Assembly (NCBI GenBank): GCA_003697085.1
Contig: RFFU01000037.1
Location: forward strand, 1-64,000
DNA length: 64,000 nt
Direction: 5' to 3'
Source of the DNA: Candidatus Hydrogenedentota bacterium
Lineage (GTDB): Bacteria > UBA8481 > J006
This document shows, piece by piece, positions 23,677 through 37,361 of the stretch (position 1 is its first letter; every line of letters begins with the position of its first letter). A model generated the notes under the pieces. That model saw only the letters and a list, made by a program, of their open reading frames with translations. It made no database searches and was not told where the DNA came from. A program made the translations under genes and the position numbers.

Positions 23677-25044
23677 ACTCGGAATGGTCAGCGTTTTCGC
23701 CCGGCCTTGCGATTTTTTTACCGTTGTTTTCTCCCGCCTCGTTGTTTAGTGTCCGTTGATGGGAAATGCCAGCTTGTGTTCCTCTTTATGTGTGCTCATA
23801 CGAAGCGGTCTTCCGTCCTTCTCACGACGGCGCCACCTTTGCGGAACGACGAAGGCCGGACGCGGAAAAGAAATTCATGGCGGAAAAGGAGTCAACCCGT
23901 TAGAAAAAACCCACAATGGTCCCGGGAGAGATGGTTCTCCCTCTTCCTGGCTCTTCCTCTGATCTTCTCCGCTTTCGCCGGATGTGCCCGGGACAGGAAT
24001 CCACCGAAACAGAAGAGAACCGTCTCAACGCTCGTCACTTCCAAGACCTCCTCTCCTCCTCTCAAGGAGACGCCTCCACGGCCACTCCTAATACCGTCTC
24101 CGGTAGGACTGGCTCCGGAAAGCATTCCGAAGGCAATCTGGATGTGGCATACGCGCGAGATCACCGATTCGCCATCAGGTTTGAAGGAATTCACTGCCTT
24201 TTGCAAGCGCCACAATGTTCAGGACGTCTTTTTGCAAATGCTTTACCGATTCGAAAACGAAAACAGCCCACAATTCAAAACCGTTTTGGTGAATATCCCG
24301 GCGTTGAGGCGTACATTGAGAGTGCTTCACTCGGCAGGTATCCGCGTCCACGCTCTCGATGGTTACGCTCCGTTTTGCCGAAAACGAAACCACCCGAAGG
24401 TCTTTTCTCAAATTCGCGCCATCCTCGCCTACAATGCCTCGGTTTCGAGAGACGAACGTTGGGATGGCATTCACTTGGACAACGAGCCACACACACTTCC
24501 CGAATGGAACGATAAGGCGATACGTCCGGAACTCATGCGGGATTATTACGAATTGAACAAGGGATGTGTTGATATAATCCGAGGAAGTGGTCAACAACTT
24601 TCCTACGGTATCGACGTGAGTTTCTTTCTGGACGAGTTTGATGCTTCCGGAAAGCCGATCGCCGCACTGAATCTCAATTCGGTCAATCAACCTTTGATTT
24701 ATCACCTGTTGGACCTCGTGGACAATGCCGGGATTATGGCTTACCGAACTTTCTCGGAGGGAAAGGACGGAACAATCGCTCACTCGCGCGGCGAACTGTG
24801 CCACGCCAAACTCCTATCCCAAAAACGTAGAAAGAAACTCCGGATCTGGATCGGACTCGAGACGGAAAAAGTGGAACACTCCCCTGCTCTTCAAAAGAAG
24901 ATATCTTTCGCTGGACGGACGAAGGAAGAATTCAACGCGGTTCTTGTCAAGACCGCTCGGGCCTTCCGGGAAAACCCTGCCTTCGCCGGAATCGCCGTCC
25001 ATCACTACAAAAGCTATCGTTCCTTGCTTCAAGAGTTGCAGTGA
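23677..25044 (+). CDS. putative lipoprotein with TIM-barrel glycoside-hydrolase-like domain
   Basis: Lipobox-like IFSAFAGC; WMWHTREI, DGIHLDNEPHTLPEW and IMAYRTFS resemble barrel strand motifs; start uncertain. Confidence 0.55.
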   Translation, partial: TRNGQRFRPALRFFYRCFLPPRCLVSVDGKCQLVFLFMCAHTKRSSVLLTTAPPLRNDEGRTRKRNSWRKRSQPVRKNPQWSRERWFSLFLALPLIFSAFAGCARDRNPPKQKRTVSTLVTSKTSSPPLKETPPRPLLIPSPVGLAPESIPKAIWMWHTREITDSPSGLKEFTAFCKRHNVQDVFLQMLYRFENENSPQFKTVLVNIPALRRTLRVLHSAGIRVHALDGYAPFCRKRNHPKVFSQIRAILAYNASVSRDERWDGIHLDNEPHTLPEWNDKAIRPELMRDYYELNKGCVDIIRGSGQQLSYGIDVSFFLDEFDASGKPIAALNLNSVNQPLIYHLLDLVDNAGIMAYRTFSEGKDGTIAHSRGELCHAKLLSQKRRKKLRIWIGLETEKVEHSPALQKKISFAGRTKEEFNAVLVKTARAFRENPAFAGIAVHHYKSYRSLLQELQ

Positions 25045-25129
25045 GGGATTTCCAAAGAACCCCCCGAAATGAAACAGTCCGAACCGGATGACAGAGGCCT
25101 TTTTAAACCGGCTCATCAGCAAAATTTTT

Positions 25130-25260
25130 GGGTGGGGGCAGGCAAGATGCCTGCCTGTCGGTAGGCAGCTCTGCGTTCCCGGGACACCGTTTATTGCTCG
25201 TTCCGCTAACCGCAGGTTGGAGAACCAGCGCTTCATTTTCGTTCCACAGTCGCAGTGTAG
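25130..25260. repeat. intergenic dispersed-repeat block (GGCAGGCAAGATGCCTGCCTG ... GCAGGTTGGAGAACCAGCGCTTCATTTT)
   Basis: Shared with the 8.3 kb and 27.26 kb blocks. Confidence 0.65.
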
Positions 25261-25480
25261 ACTCTTTGGACTACGAAACACCGATCCGCCTTTCGCGGAA
25301 TAAAAACCCGCACCGCCTTTCTCTTCCTAATGGAACGGCTGCGAAATGGGTCTGCCGGTCCGAATTAATCCGTATCTCCGCAAATGATTCGCCATGCCTC
25401 CCTTCTTTTTTCCAATCATTTGCCTGCCCTTTTCTTTAGGATTAGACTCCTCCCCTCTGAATGAGGAGGCGATCCGCGGA

Positions 25481-27016
25481 ATGAAGAATCTTCTCCCAGC
25501 AAAAAAACGCTTTGCTTTTTCTTCCCCCTTTCTCCTTCAGGCCGCCGGGCCGGTCGCGTGTCTGTTCATAACCTTCTTCGTCGATCTCAGTCCCGGTCAC
25601 CCTCAGGTAACACGCATGGCCGGGATCGCCGTCTGGATGGCGCTGTGGTGGATAACGGAGGTCGTTCCGCTGGCGATCACCTCCCTCCTTCCCGTGGTTC
25701 TCTTTCCGACGATGGGAATCATGAGCGGCAAGGCGACGGCGCCCGTCTATTTCAACCATATCATCTTTCTCTTCATCGGAGGATTTCTCGTGGCCTTGGC
25801 GATGCAACGATGGAATCTCCACCGGCGGATCGCTCTTCGAACCCTGGCCTTTTGCGGAAATCGCCCGGCGCGAATCGTGCTCGGGGCCATGGCCGCGACG
25901 GCGCTCCTTTCAAGCGGCATTTCAAACACAGCCACGACAATGATGATGGTTCCCATCGTCGCCGCGATCGTCGCCAATGCCGAGGAACGCTCCGAAGAAA
26001 AATTCTCCAATAACTTCGGGAAGGCCGCTCTCCTCGGCGTCGCCTATGCCGCTTCGATCGGCGGGATGTCCACCCTCGTCGGTACCCCTCCCAACATGGC
26101 GTTCACGCAAATCCTGCTCACGTCGTTTCCCAAGGCTCCCGATATCTCCTTCGCCCAGTGGCTCCTGTTCGCCGCCCCTCTTTCTCTTCTCTTCCTCCTC
26201 GTCGTTTGGCGGATCATCGTTTCCTGGTACGGCCTCAATAAGGAAACCCTCCCCATTGCGGCGTCTTCCGGCGAAAGCACTTTCAGGGCATCGGCAAGGA
26301 TGACCTTCGAGGAGAAGGTCGTTCTGGTGGTTTTCCTCTCGATGGCTCTCTTGTGGATGACCCGGCGTACCCTGACGCTTGGAACTCTGACCATTCCCGG
26401 ATGGGAACGTTTCTTTCCGAAAGGATTCATCAACGATGGAACGGTTGCGATCGCCCTGGCGATCGTGCTCTTTCTCCTCCCCTCCCGAAAGAATCCGGAA
26501 ACCTTTCTTCTCGATTGGAGAACGGCGAAGGATCTTCCCTGGGACATCGTGTTGCTCTTCGGCGGAGGATTTGCCCTGGCCGCCGGGTTCCGCGCCTCCG
26601 GCCTCTCGTTATGGATCGGAAAAAAGATCGCTTTCGTGGGAAACCTCAGTCCGATCTTTCTTGTCGCCTTCGTCTGCTTTCTCCTGACCTTCCTCACCGA
26701 ATTCACTTCAAATACCGCCACCACGATGATGATCCTTCCCATTTTGGCGGGCGTCGCCCGCTCGATTCACGTTCACCCTCTGCTCCTGATGATTCCGGCC
26801 ACTCTCTCTTGTTCCTGCGCCTTTATGCTTCCGATCGCCACCCCTCCGAACGCTATCGTCTTCGGTACGGGGCGGCTCCGCATCCGCGATATGGCCTCCC
26901 TCGGCCTCCTGATCAACCTCGTCGGCATCGTCCTCATCACGGCCTACACATCGCTGATCGGTGGGCGGATTCTTGGAATCAATTTCTCGATCTTCCCTGC
27001 CTGGGGAGGATCTTAA
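25481..27016 (+). CDS. SLC13/DASS-family sodium:anion (dicarboxylate) symporter
   Basis: TEVVPLAITSLLPVVLFPTMGIMSG, SNTATTMMMVPIVAAI, FTSNTATTMMILPIL repeated signatures; start at MKNLLPAKK. Confidence 0.92.
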   Translation: MKNLLPAKKRFAFSSPFLLQAAGPVACLFITFFVDLSPGHPQVTRMAGIAVWMALWWITEVVPLAITSLLPVVLFPTMGIMSGKATAPVYFNHIIFLFIGGFLVALAMQRWNLHRRIALRTLAFCGNRPARIVLGAMAATALLSSGISNTATTMMMVPIVAAIVANAEERSEEKFSNNFGKAALLGVAYAASIGGMSTLVGTPPNMAFTQILLTSFPKAPDISFAQWLLFAAPLSLLFLLVVWRIIVSWYGLNKETLPIAASSGESTFRASARMTFEEKVVLVVFLSMALLWMTRRTLTLGTLTIPGWERFFPKGFINDGTVAIALAIVLFLLPSRKNPETFLLDWRTAKDLPWDIVLLFGGGFALAAGFRASGLSLWIGKKIAFVGNLSPIFLVAFVCFLLTFLTEFTSNTATTMMILPILAGVARSIHVHPLLLMIPATLSCSCAFMLPIATPPNAIVFGTGRLRIRDMASLGLLINLVGIVLITAYTSLIGGRILGINFSIFPAWGGS

Positions 27017-27019
27017 CGA

Positions 27020-27440
27020 ACGGCCCGCGGTCGCGGGTTCTGGGAGATTCCTTGTCGGCGTCGCCCCGCGCCCTCTCGCTCGGAATGACACCAGGGCGGG
27101 GCGAAGCGACACACTGGCGTCATCTCGAGTTCGCCGTAAGGCGAACGAGGAATCCCCTCCGCGTCGTATCCCGCGTTGTGGGCCGATCGGCGCTCCTCGA
27201 GGTTTCCTCGTCGGGCTTCGCCCTTTTCGGAATGACAAGGGCCTGTTTGGTGTTCCGCAGGTTGGAGAACCGGCGCTTCATTTCTGCAGGCAGGATGTCT
27301 GCTTCCCACAAACGGCGTTCTTCGCGGGTTTCTTGCCGGCAAGGATGCCGGCGGTCCCAGCGCCCGCGCCCTTTGCGGGTCTTCCTGCTGGCACGATGCC
27401 TGCACTTCCGGAGGGCTCACGTACGAAATTCAACGCCGAT
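27020..27440. repeat. composite island of dispersed intergenic repeats
   Basis: GAATGAC-type palindromes, CCGCAGGTTGGAGAACCGGCGCTTCATTTCTGCAGGCAGGATGTCTGC and GGATGCCGGCGGTCCCAGCGCC units packed together. Confidence 0.65.
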
Positions 27441-27541
27441 AATGTTTAATTCCCCCCGACCTCGCTCGCGAAGAGCGGGCCGGGAGGGTAACTGAAACAG
27501 CAGGCGAAGAACACCGCCCGCAAACCCGGGGCCTTCGGGAA

Positions 27542-28663
27542 TCAGTTCGGAAGCATCCCTTCCGTTTCGAGCACCGCGGCCGCGCGCGGAGAGCCTTTCT
27601 CTTCCCCGCCGAGGAGCGGTTCCCTCCTCCCGATTTCCGCGTTCGCATCCCTTTCTTCAACCCTTTCGCTTCCGTTCCCCGCCTCGATTCGATCGGATAG
27701 CGAGGCGTTCGGCCCGTCATCCCCCACTTCCTCGTTTCGAACATCGTTCGCGCCCGTCACTTCGAAGTCGCCGGCCGGCTTCTCCTCTTTCCGCGCGATC
27801 GCAATCCGATCCGGCAAGCCCTTGAGGCGCTCCAGACTCGCTATCGCCTTCCGGTAGGACGGATCAGCCTCGACCGCCGCCCGATACTGCGCCCGCGCCT
27901 CCCGAATCCGTCCCGTCTTCTCCAGTGCCACACCGAGGTTGTTGTGGTAGGTGGGGACCGAAGAATCCAGCGCCACCGCTTTCCTCAACATCGGTACGGC
28001 CTTCTCGTATTCTCCCTTCTCAATTTCGAGCAGCGCTAGGTTGTTCCACGCCCACGGAAACGCGGAATCGATCTCCAGCGCCGTCCGGTACGTCTCCTCG
28101 GCCTGACGAACGAGTCCGAGGTTATGGTAGCAACGAGCCAGGACGTTTTGAGCATCCGCTGACCGGTAGTCGAGTTCGACTCCCTTCCGCGCCGCGTCGA
28201 GGGCCGAACGGAACTTCCCCAGACGCAACAGAACCCGCGCCTTGTTCACGAAGGCCCTTGCGAATTGAGGCCTTCTCGTTGAGACTTCCGTGAAGACGGC
28301 AACCGCCAGCGAATGGTCTCCCCGCCGCATCGCATCGACACCGTAACGGTAAAGTTCATCGACCGAGCCGAACTCCGGAAGGCGGAGTTGTTCGGTGTCG
28401 TCGAGCGTTTCAGAGTTTCCGGGGTTCTTCGCGATGAAACCCGTCTCCTTCCTTTGGAGGACCTTCCGCTCTGATTTTCGGGCTCGTTTCTCGAGTGAAC
28501 CCGACAAAGGCTTTTCCCTCGCCACGGTCACGACGGCCGCTCGCGAAATCCCCGCCGCCTTGTTGCGCGGTCGCGGGGACCAGGCCGAACCTCCGCACGC
28601 GGCGGCTCCCAAAATCACTCCCGCCATTACGGCCAAACTCACCAACGATCTTTCCACAAACAT
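27542..28663 (-). CDS. TPR-repeat lipoprotein
   Basis: Lipobox-like GAAACGG; TPR units (PWAWNNLALLEIEKGEYEKAVPMLRKAVALDSSVPTYHNNLGVALEKTG). Confidence 0.87.
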   Translation of the reverse strand: MFVERSLVSLAVMAGVILGAAACGGSAWSPRPRNKAAGISRAAVVTVAREKPLSGSLEKRARKSERKVLQRKETGFIAKNPGNSETLDDTEQLRLPEFGSVDELYRYGVDAMRRGDHSLAVAVFTEVSTRRPQFARAFVNKARVLLRLGKFRSALDAARKGVELDYRSADAQNVLARCYHNLGLVRQAEETYRTALEIDSAFPWAWNNLALLEIEKGEYEKAVPMLRKAVALDSSVPTYHNNLGVALEKTGRIREARAQYRAAVEADPSYRKAIASLERLKGLPDRIAIARKEEKPAGDFEVTGANDVRNEEVGDDGPNASLSDRIEAGNGSERVEERDANAEIGRREPLLGGEEKGSPRAAAVLETEGMLPN

Positions 28664-29077
28664 CTTTCCTTACCTCCATCCTGATTTCTCCACTTCTTCG
28701 TTCTCTTCGAAGCAAAGAAATGGCATTGCGACCTCCGGAGTCACGGAAGGCAGGAAAGGGCAAGGGGCGTGCCACGGTCTCCAAGATGAAGAGAGATCGG
28801 CCGAACCCGTTGAAAATGAGATGATCAGCAGATAATCGTCAAAACGTGAACGTGCTCACAAAAGCACATTCTGTCGCTTCGATGCACCGGTTCCGTCGTC
28901 TTTAAACGACATCATTTTTTGAGAAATTCCATGGTCAATTTTCCTATTTCCTTTTGAAATTCGACAAAAATTTGCGGAATAAGGTTCGCGAAGTTTACCA
29001 ACAACGACAGCCCTATCATTCCCGAATGCTTCGGAAATTCCGGCCTCAGCCGGATGGCAAAACGGAAGAGATTAAAC

Positions 29078-29151
<74 letters not shown>

Positions 29152-29540
29152 TATCCTCTTCTCATCCCCTCCCCAAGCGGGCCTGCTCACCGTGCCCTCC
29201 AAAGTTCGGGCAAGATGTCATTCTCGCCCCATTTTTCCTTCTTGCGCGTCGGACCGTTCTCCGCCGGCGGCACGTTTATCGTCGCTCGAACATTCCCATC
29301 CGCCGCATCGTGAAACCGAACGGACCACAAACCTTGAAGAACGTGAACGTCGCTCCGGGAGTAAAAACGTCGCTCCAGGCGTCAAAGTATCCCGAGTCGG
29401 AAGCGTCGCGGCAAGAATTTTCCACCGAAAGGAAATTTTCTTTCGTCGACCCTTGACCGCATTTCCAAAAAATGAGTATTATTTTCTTATAAGGTGGGTC
29501 GAGGGGAATCTAATTACAAGGAGCCCGGACCGGAAGATAG

Positions 29541-29978
29541 ATGACCGAATTGCGAGTCAGCACCGAAGAGAAGAAAGGTGTCGTTGTCATTCATGTGGAC
29601 GGCCGCGTCGATGCCTTTCTCGTGACGAAAATCCGTGAAATCATCAATGACCTCGTCCAGGCGGGGAAACTCCGTCTCGTCATCGAGTTCGCCAAGGTAT
29701 CTCAGATCAATTCGACCGCGCTCGGCATCCTCGTCGGCCGGCTCAGGCGCGTGAGGATGCACGGGGGCGATATCAAGATCACGGGCTTGAATCAGGAAAT
29801 CCGCCGGATCTTCGACGTGATGGGGGCGGCAAAGATCTTCGATGTCCACGACTCGGTCGACGCCGCTTGTAAGGCTTTCTCGCGGACGATGTACAACGGC
29901 GAGATGGAAAAGAAATCCGAAGAGGAAACTTCCGCTGGTTCGGACACAGCCGCCAACGAATCCTCCGGCGCGGAGTGA
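29541..29978 (+). CDS. STAS-domain anti-sigma factor antagonist
   Basis: VVVIHVDGRVDAFLVTKIREIINDLV, KVSQINSTALGILVGRLRRVRMHGGDIKITGL. Confidence 0.92.
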   Translation: MTELRVSTEEKKGVVVIHVDGRVDAFLVTKIREIINDLVQAGKLRLVIEFAKVSQINSTALGILVGRLRRVRMHGGDIKITGLNQEIRRIFDVMGAAKIFDVHDSVDAACKAFSRTMYNGEMEKKSEEETSAGSDTAANESSGAE

Positions 29979-30032
29979 TCCATCGCGGAATTTTCTCCTC
30001 GGGTTCTTCTTTCGTGCTTCTGGGATGCCTTC

Positions 30033-30123
30033 TTTCTAGAAGTTGTTTCATAAGTACCGTTACGACCTCGGAAATCCTAGAGATTCAGGGAGGGAGGGAA
30101 CCTGATGAAACCGCTTCCGGAAT
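30033..30123. mobile_element. MITE-like element, copy A
   Basis: Ends TTTCTAGAAGTTGTTTCATAAG / CTGATGAAACCGCTTCCGGAAT; 67-bp core aligns without gaps to copy B at 47730-47796. Confidence 0.6.
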
Positions 30124-30189
30124 CTCTCCTTCTCACCGCCGATACAAACCGAACCGCTCGTCCCTCGTTTCGCTGGAGACGACCGTCTG

Positions 30190-31053
30190 ATGCTTGCCGC
30201 GCTTTCTCCCGATAACCCTTCCGGTCTCCTTCTCCTTCGTACGACTTTCCTTTCCTTCGGCCTTGTCCTTGGTTCCTTCGCAGGAGCCTGCGCCTGGCGC
30301 TGGCCCCGCGAAGAACGCGTCTCGACCGGACGCAGTCTCTGCCCTCACTGCCATTCTCTCATCCGCTGGTACGACAACATCCCCGTCCTTTCCTGGTTTC
30401 TTCTCCGTGGCCGATGCCGGCGTTGCCGTTTCTCCATCAGCCCTCTCTACCCGTTCATCGAGGCTCTGACGGCGATGGGCTTCCTTCTCGCTCTTGAACA
30501 TTTCGCCCCGAAGTCTCTCGGCGCCGCGCTGGCGGCCGCGGCGCTTCTCTGGGCGTTCATCGTCTCCACCGTCATCGACATTCAGTATCGGATCATCCCT
30601 AACGAGGTGACGTATTCTTTTCTCATCTCCGGAATCCTCTTGGCCCCCTGGACCTTCCTCGGGCCTCCTCCCTCCTCCCTCGAGACTCACCTCTTCGCCG
30701 CTTTGGGATTCCCACCGGCTCCGATCTCCCGCGCGGCGCTCGGAGCCCTCTTCGGAGCCGGCGCCATTGGAACGATCCGGGTCCTGGGCCGGCTCATCTA
30801 TAAACGCGAGGCGATGGGGATGGGCGACGTAAAACTGATGGCGGTCGTCGGCGCTTGGTTGGGCCTGTCCGGAGCGTTTCACGCATTCTTCAACGCCGTC
30901 CTTCTCGGTGGCCTCTGGGCCGCTTTTCTTCTTCTCTTCCGTCTTGCCGGACGGAAATCCTATGTCCCGTTCGGGCCCTGGATCGCCGCCGGAGCCGCTC
31001 TCTCCCTCTTCGGTTTCCAAACGCTCTCCTTCTTTCTCGTGAGAATCGCGTGA
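30190..31053 (+). CDS. type 4 prepilin peptidase / leader peptidase (A24)
   Basis: CPHCHSLIRWYDNIPVLSWFLLRGRCRRC cysteine pairs, FIVSTVIDIQYRIIPNEVTY and EAMGMGDVKLMAVVG catalytic Asp motifs. Confidence 0.95.
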   Translation: MLAALSPDNPSGLLLLRTTFLSFGLVLGSFAGACAWRWPREERVSTGRSLCPHCHSLIRWYDNIPVLSWFLLRGRCRRCRFSISPLYPFIEALTAMGFLLALEHFAPKSLGAALAAAALLWAFIVSTVIDIQYRIIPNEVTYSFLISGILLAPWTFLGPPPSSLETHLFAALGFPPAPISRAALGALFGAGAIGTIRVLGRLIYKREAMGMGDVKLMAVVGAWLGLSGAFHAFFNAVLLGGLWAAFLLLFRLAGRKSYVPFGPWIAAGAALSLFGFQTLSFFLVRIA

Positions 31054-31090
31054 CGCGCGTTCTCTCGCCTCACCCCGGAAACTCGCTTCG

Positions 31091-32155
31091 ATGACGACAC
31101 GCCGGCGAATCGATCGCCTCTCCGAAATCCTCGGTGACGCCGACGGTCTTCTCGTCACCTCGCTTCCCAACATCCGGTATTTGACGGGATTCACCGGAAG
31201 CACCGCGCTCTTCACTCTTACCCCCGAAGGGCCTTTTCTTATCGTTGACTCGCGGTACTTCGAACAGGCGGGGAAGGAATCGGATATTCCCGTCCTTCTC
31301 CGAAAGGGCCGAATCGAGGATTCCCTCCGGGACTGGCTTCCGGGCGTGACGCGCTGTGCCCTCGAGGCGGATCACGTCACGCAGGCTCAATGGAACCGGC
31401 TTCAAAAGTGCGGAGAAGAGATGGAGATCGAATTTGTGGCACGCGAAGGGCTTGTCGAGGGGTTACGAATCGTCAAGGATGAGGAGGAAGTCGCCGCGTT
31501 GCGCCGCTCGGCCGCACTGCTTGAAACCCTGTTCGAACGGTTGCTGAAAGAAGTCCGGGTGGGACGAAAGGAGATCGAGGTTGCGGTGATCTTCGAGGCT
31601 TTTGCGCGGCATGAGACGTGCCGTCCGCTTCCCTTCGAGCCGATCGTCGCCTCAGGCCCCCGCGCGGCGCTCCCCCATGGTGTCGCCTCCCGCAAAGTTC
31701 TGGAATCCGGAGAACTTGTCGTTATCGACATCGGCCTCGATCTCGACGGATATGTCGCGGATATGACCCGTACCGTTGCCTTGGGCGAGCCGAAACCGGA
31801 GCATCGGCGGGTGTATGAAATCGTTCGGGAGGCGAATGAAACGGCGGCGAACTCGATCCGGCCCGATCTCTCTGGGGAAGAGGCCCACAACGCCGCGGCG
31901 AAGGTCATCGCCGAGGCGGGGTATGCGGATCATTTCGGCCACGGCCTCGGACACGGTGTCGGAATCGAGGTTCACGAGGAGCCCCGCCTTGCGCCGAATG
32001 TCTCCGAGAAACTACGGGAAGGAATGGTCTTTACGATCGAGCCGGGGATCTATCTTCCGGAGGATACGGGTGTCCGGATCGAGGACACTGGTGTGTTACG
32101 GAAGGACGGCGTTGAAATCTTCAATCGGCTCACCCACGATCTGATCGTGTTGTGA
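31091..32155 (+). CDS. M24 family Xaa-Pro peptidase
   Basis: VVIDIGLDLDGYVADMTRTVALG, HGLGHGVGIEVHEEPRLAP, MVFTIEPGIYLP. Confidence 0.95.
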   Translation: MTTRRRIDRLSEILGDADGLLVTSLPNIRYLTGFTGSTALFTLTPEGPFLIVDSRYFEQAGKESDIPVLLRKGRIEDSLRDWLPGVTRCALEADHVTQAQWNRLQKCGEEMEIEFVAREGLVEGLRIVKDEEEVAALRRSAALLETLFERLLKEVRVGRKEIEVAVIFEAFARHETCRPLPFEPIVASGPRAALPHGVASRKVLESGELVVIDIGLDLDGYVADMTRTVALGEPKPEHRRVYEIVREANETAANSIRPDLSGEEAHNAAAKVIAEAGYADHFGHGLGHGVGIEVHEEPRLAPNVSEKLREGMVFTIEPGIYLPEDTGVRIEDTGVLRKDGVEIFNRLTHDLIVL

Positions 32156-32327
32156 TCCACATCGAAAAGGCGCTTGCCGCGCGTTGACGGCCACAGAACG
32201 CGGCGGAGCGTCCGCGGGGGATTTCCATCACAGCAGAGGCATGCTTGTGGAAGCATGGGTGGAACACCGGCCGGTTCCGTCCGCGAACAGATTCGCCATC
32301 CCATCCCTTGCCCCCCGCCCTTGACGC

Positions 32328-35817
<3,490 letters not shown>

Positions 35818-35845
<28 letters not shown>

Positions 35846-36600
35846 TCCACCTGCCCCAGAACTTTCCCGCGAAATTCCATAGCAAGTTTCTTGCCGGATA
35901 CCAGGATACGCCCCGTGTCGAAAAGCCGAGGCCGCACTGAATCAAGCGAGTCATCGGTATCAAAATCGGAAACCAATCCCCCGGCTTCAAGAACGATCAG
36001 ACCACCGGCGGCCAGATCCCAAGGAAAGAGTCCGTCCTCGAAGAAAAGGTCGAATCGGCCGCAAGCGACATACGCCAAATCCAGTGCCGCGGAGCCCATT
36101 CTCCTGAGGCCTCTGACGAGGGGCAAAAGGACCGCCACCATCTCCGCGGCCTCGTACCGCGGCTTCTCTCCCCGCGTGGCCGCAAAACCCGTTGCAACAA
36201 GTGCATCCTCCAAATGAGAAACCGGATTCATCCTCAATGGCCTCTCATTCAAAAAAGCGCCGCCCCTGCGGCTTGCGGTAAAACATTCCTCACGCAGGGG
36301 ATCATACACGACCCCCGCGATCCCGCCGTTCCCGTCATAAGCCGCCACCGAAACGCTCCAGTGCGGAATCCCTGCCGCAAAGTTCGTGGTCCCGTCGAGT
36401 GGATCGATGTACCAAATCACATCGTGCCCTGCGGTCTCCTCCATCTCCTCTCCCACAATCCCATGCTCGGGAAAGGCATCGAAAATCTTCTCGCGGATCC
36501 ACCGCTCCGCCGCTAAATCCGCTTCGGTCACGGTATTCCGAGGACTCTTGTCACGCACGGACAATTCTTCGATCCGCGGCCAGTATTCATCACGGATCAA
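35818..36600 (-). CDS. inositol monophosphatase family protein
   Basis: GEEMEE, WYIDPLDGTTNFAAGIPHWSVSVA, LFPWDLAAGGLIVLEAGG. Confidence 0.95.
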
Positions 36601-37285
36601 GCGCCCGGCTCCCTGTGCCAGTTCGACCGCTGTTTGAATAATTTTCCTCTCCTCCCCCCCTTCTGCTTTCTCGTAATCGTTCCTGGTTTTCTTTTCCGTT
36701 TTTCTTCACTCCTTCGTTGGCTCGTTCTTCCTTCTTTTTCTCTTCTCCTCCGTTCTCACTCCGCTTCGCATTGTCTTCCGTCCCCCCCTTTTCGGATCGC
36801 TTCCCGCCGCCGAAGAATCATACCCCTTCCGGAAAAAAATGGAAAAGGAACTTCGCTAAGACCCGGGAAACAACGGGTTCGTTACAACCAAGAAAAGGAA
36901 GTCGATGGCGCCCCCCAAAAAACGGTCCTCGGAAACGGGAAAGGCGATTCTCCAAATGGTGAACGGCACCGCTAAAGAGGTCAGAGCGCTGCGGACAACC
37001 GCATGACCAACCATCCCGAGATCGGGCTCGTTGCGACCTGACGCTTCGGAACAAGGACCTCAATCCGATTTTTGGTCGTGAGCGTATGCCGTTCACCTCC
37101 AGATAATATAATCTTCCTCTCGAAATAGGTCAATATCCCGCAGAAGAACGCCAGATTAGGGGGGGGTGGTGATTTCGGTCAGCCCTGAATTTTTCAGTCC
37201 TGAGATCGACGTCCGGCTCTTTGAATGCTCGAGAACCCGCGCCCCCTTTTGTTCCGCCATGGAGCGCGGAATTTCTCACACGCGG

Positions 37286-37338
37286 TTGACAGGGGCTGGA
37301 TTTGAGATATAGTTAGGAACCTTATGATTAGGAACCTT
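37286..37338 (+). promoter_or_regulatory. promoter and tandem operator-like repeats for the MarR/RND operon
   Basis: TTGACA (37286) - 16 nt - TATAGT (37308); direct repeats TTAGGAACCTT at 37313-37323 and 37328-37338. Confidence 0.6.
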
Positions 37339-37361
37339 GTCAATCGGAGGGGGACAAGCAT

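Noticed and set aside
30105-30215. Small ORF MKPLPESLLLTADTNRTARPSFRWRRPSDACRAFSR starting within MITE-like copy A
   Set aside because: The corresponding frame in copy B gives only MKQFLEKSRCI; the ATG is part of the inverted repeat, so coding is unlikely
36640-36820. Pyrimidine-rich stretch considered as a fourth CCTTTTGCC tract
   Set aside because: Lacks the CGCTCCAA boundary and the CCTTTTGCC unit; looks like ordinary biased spacer
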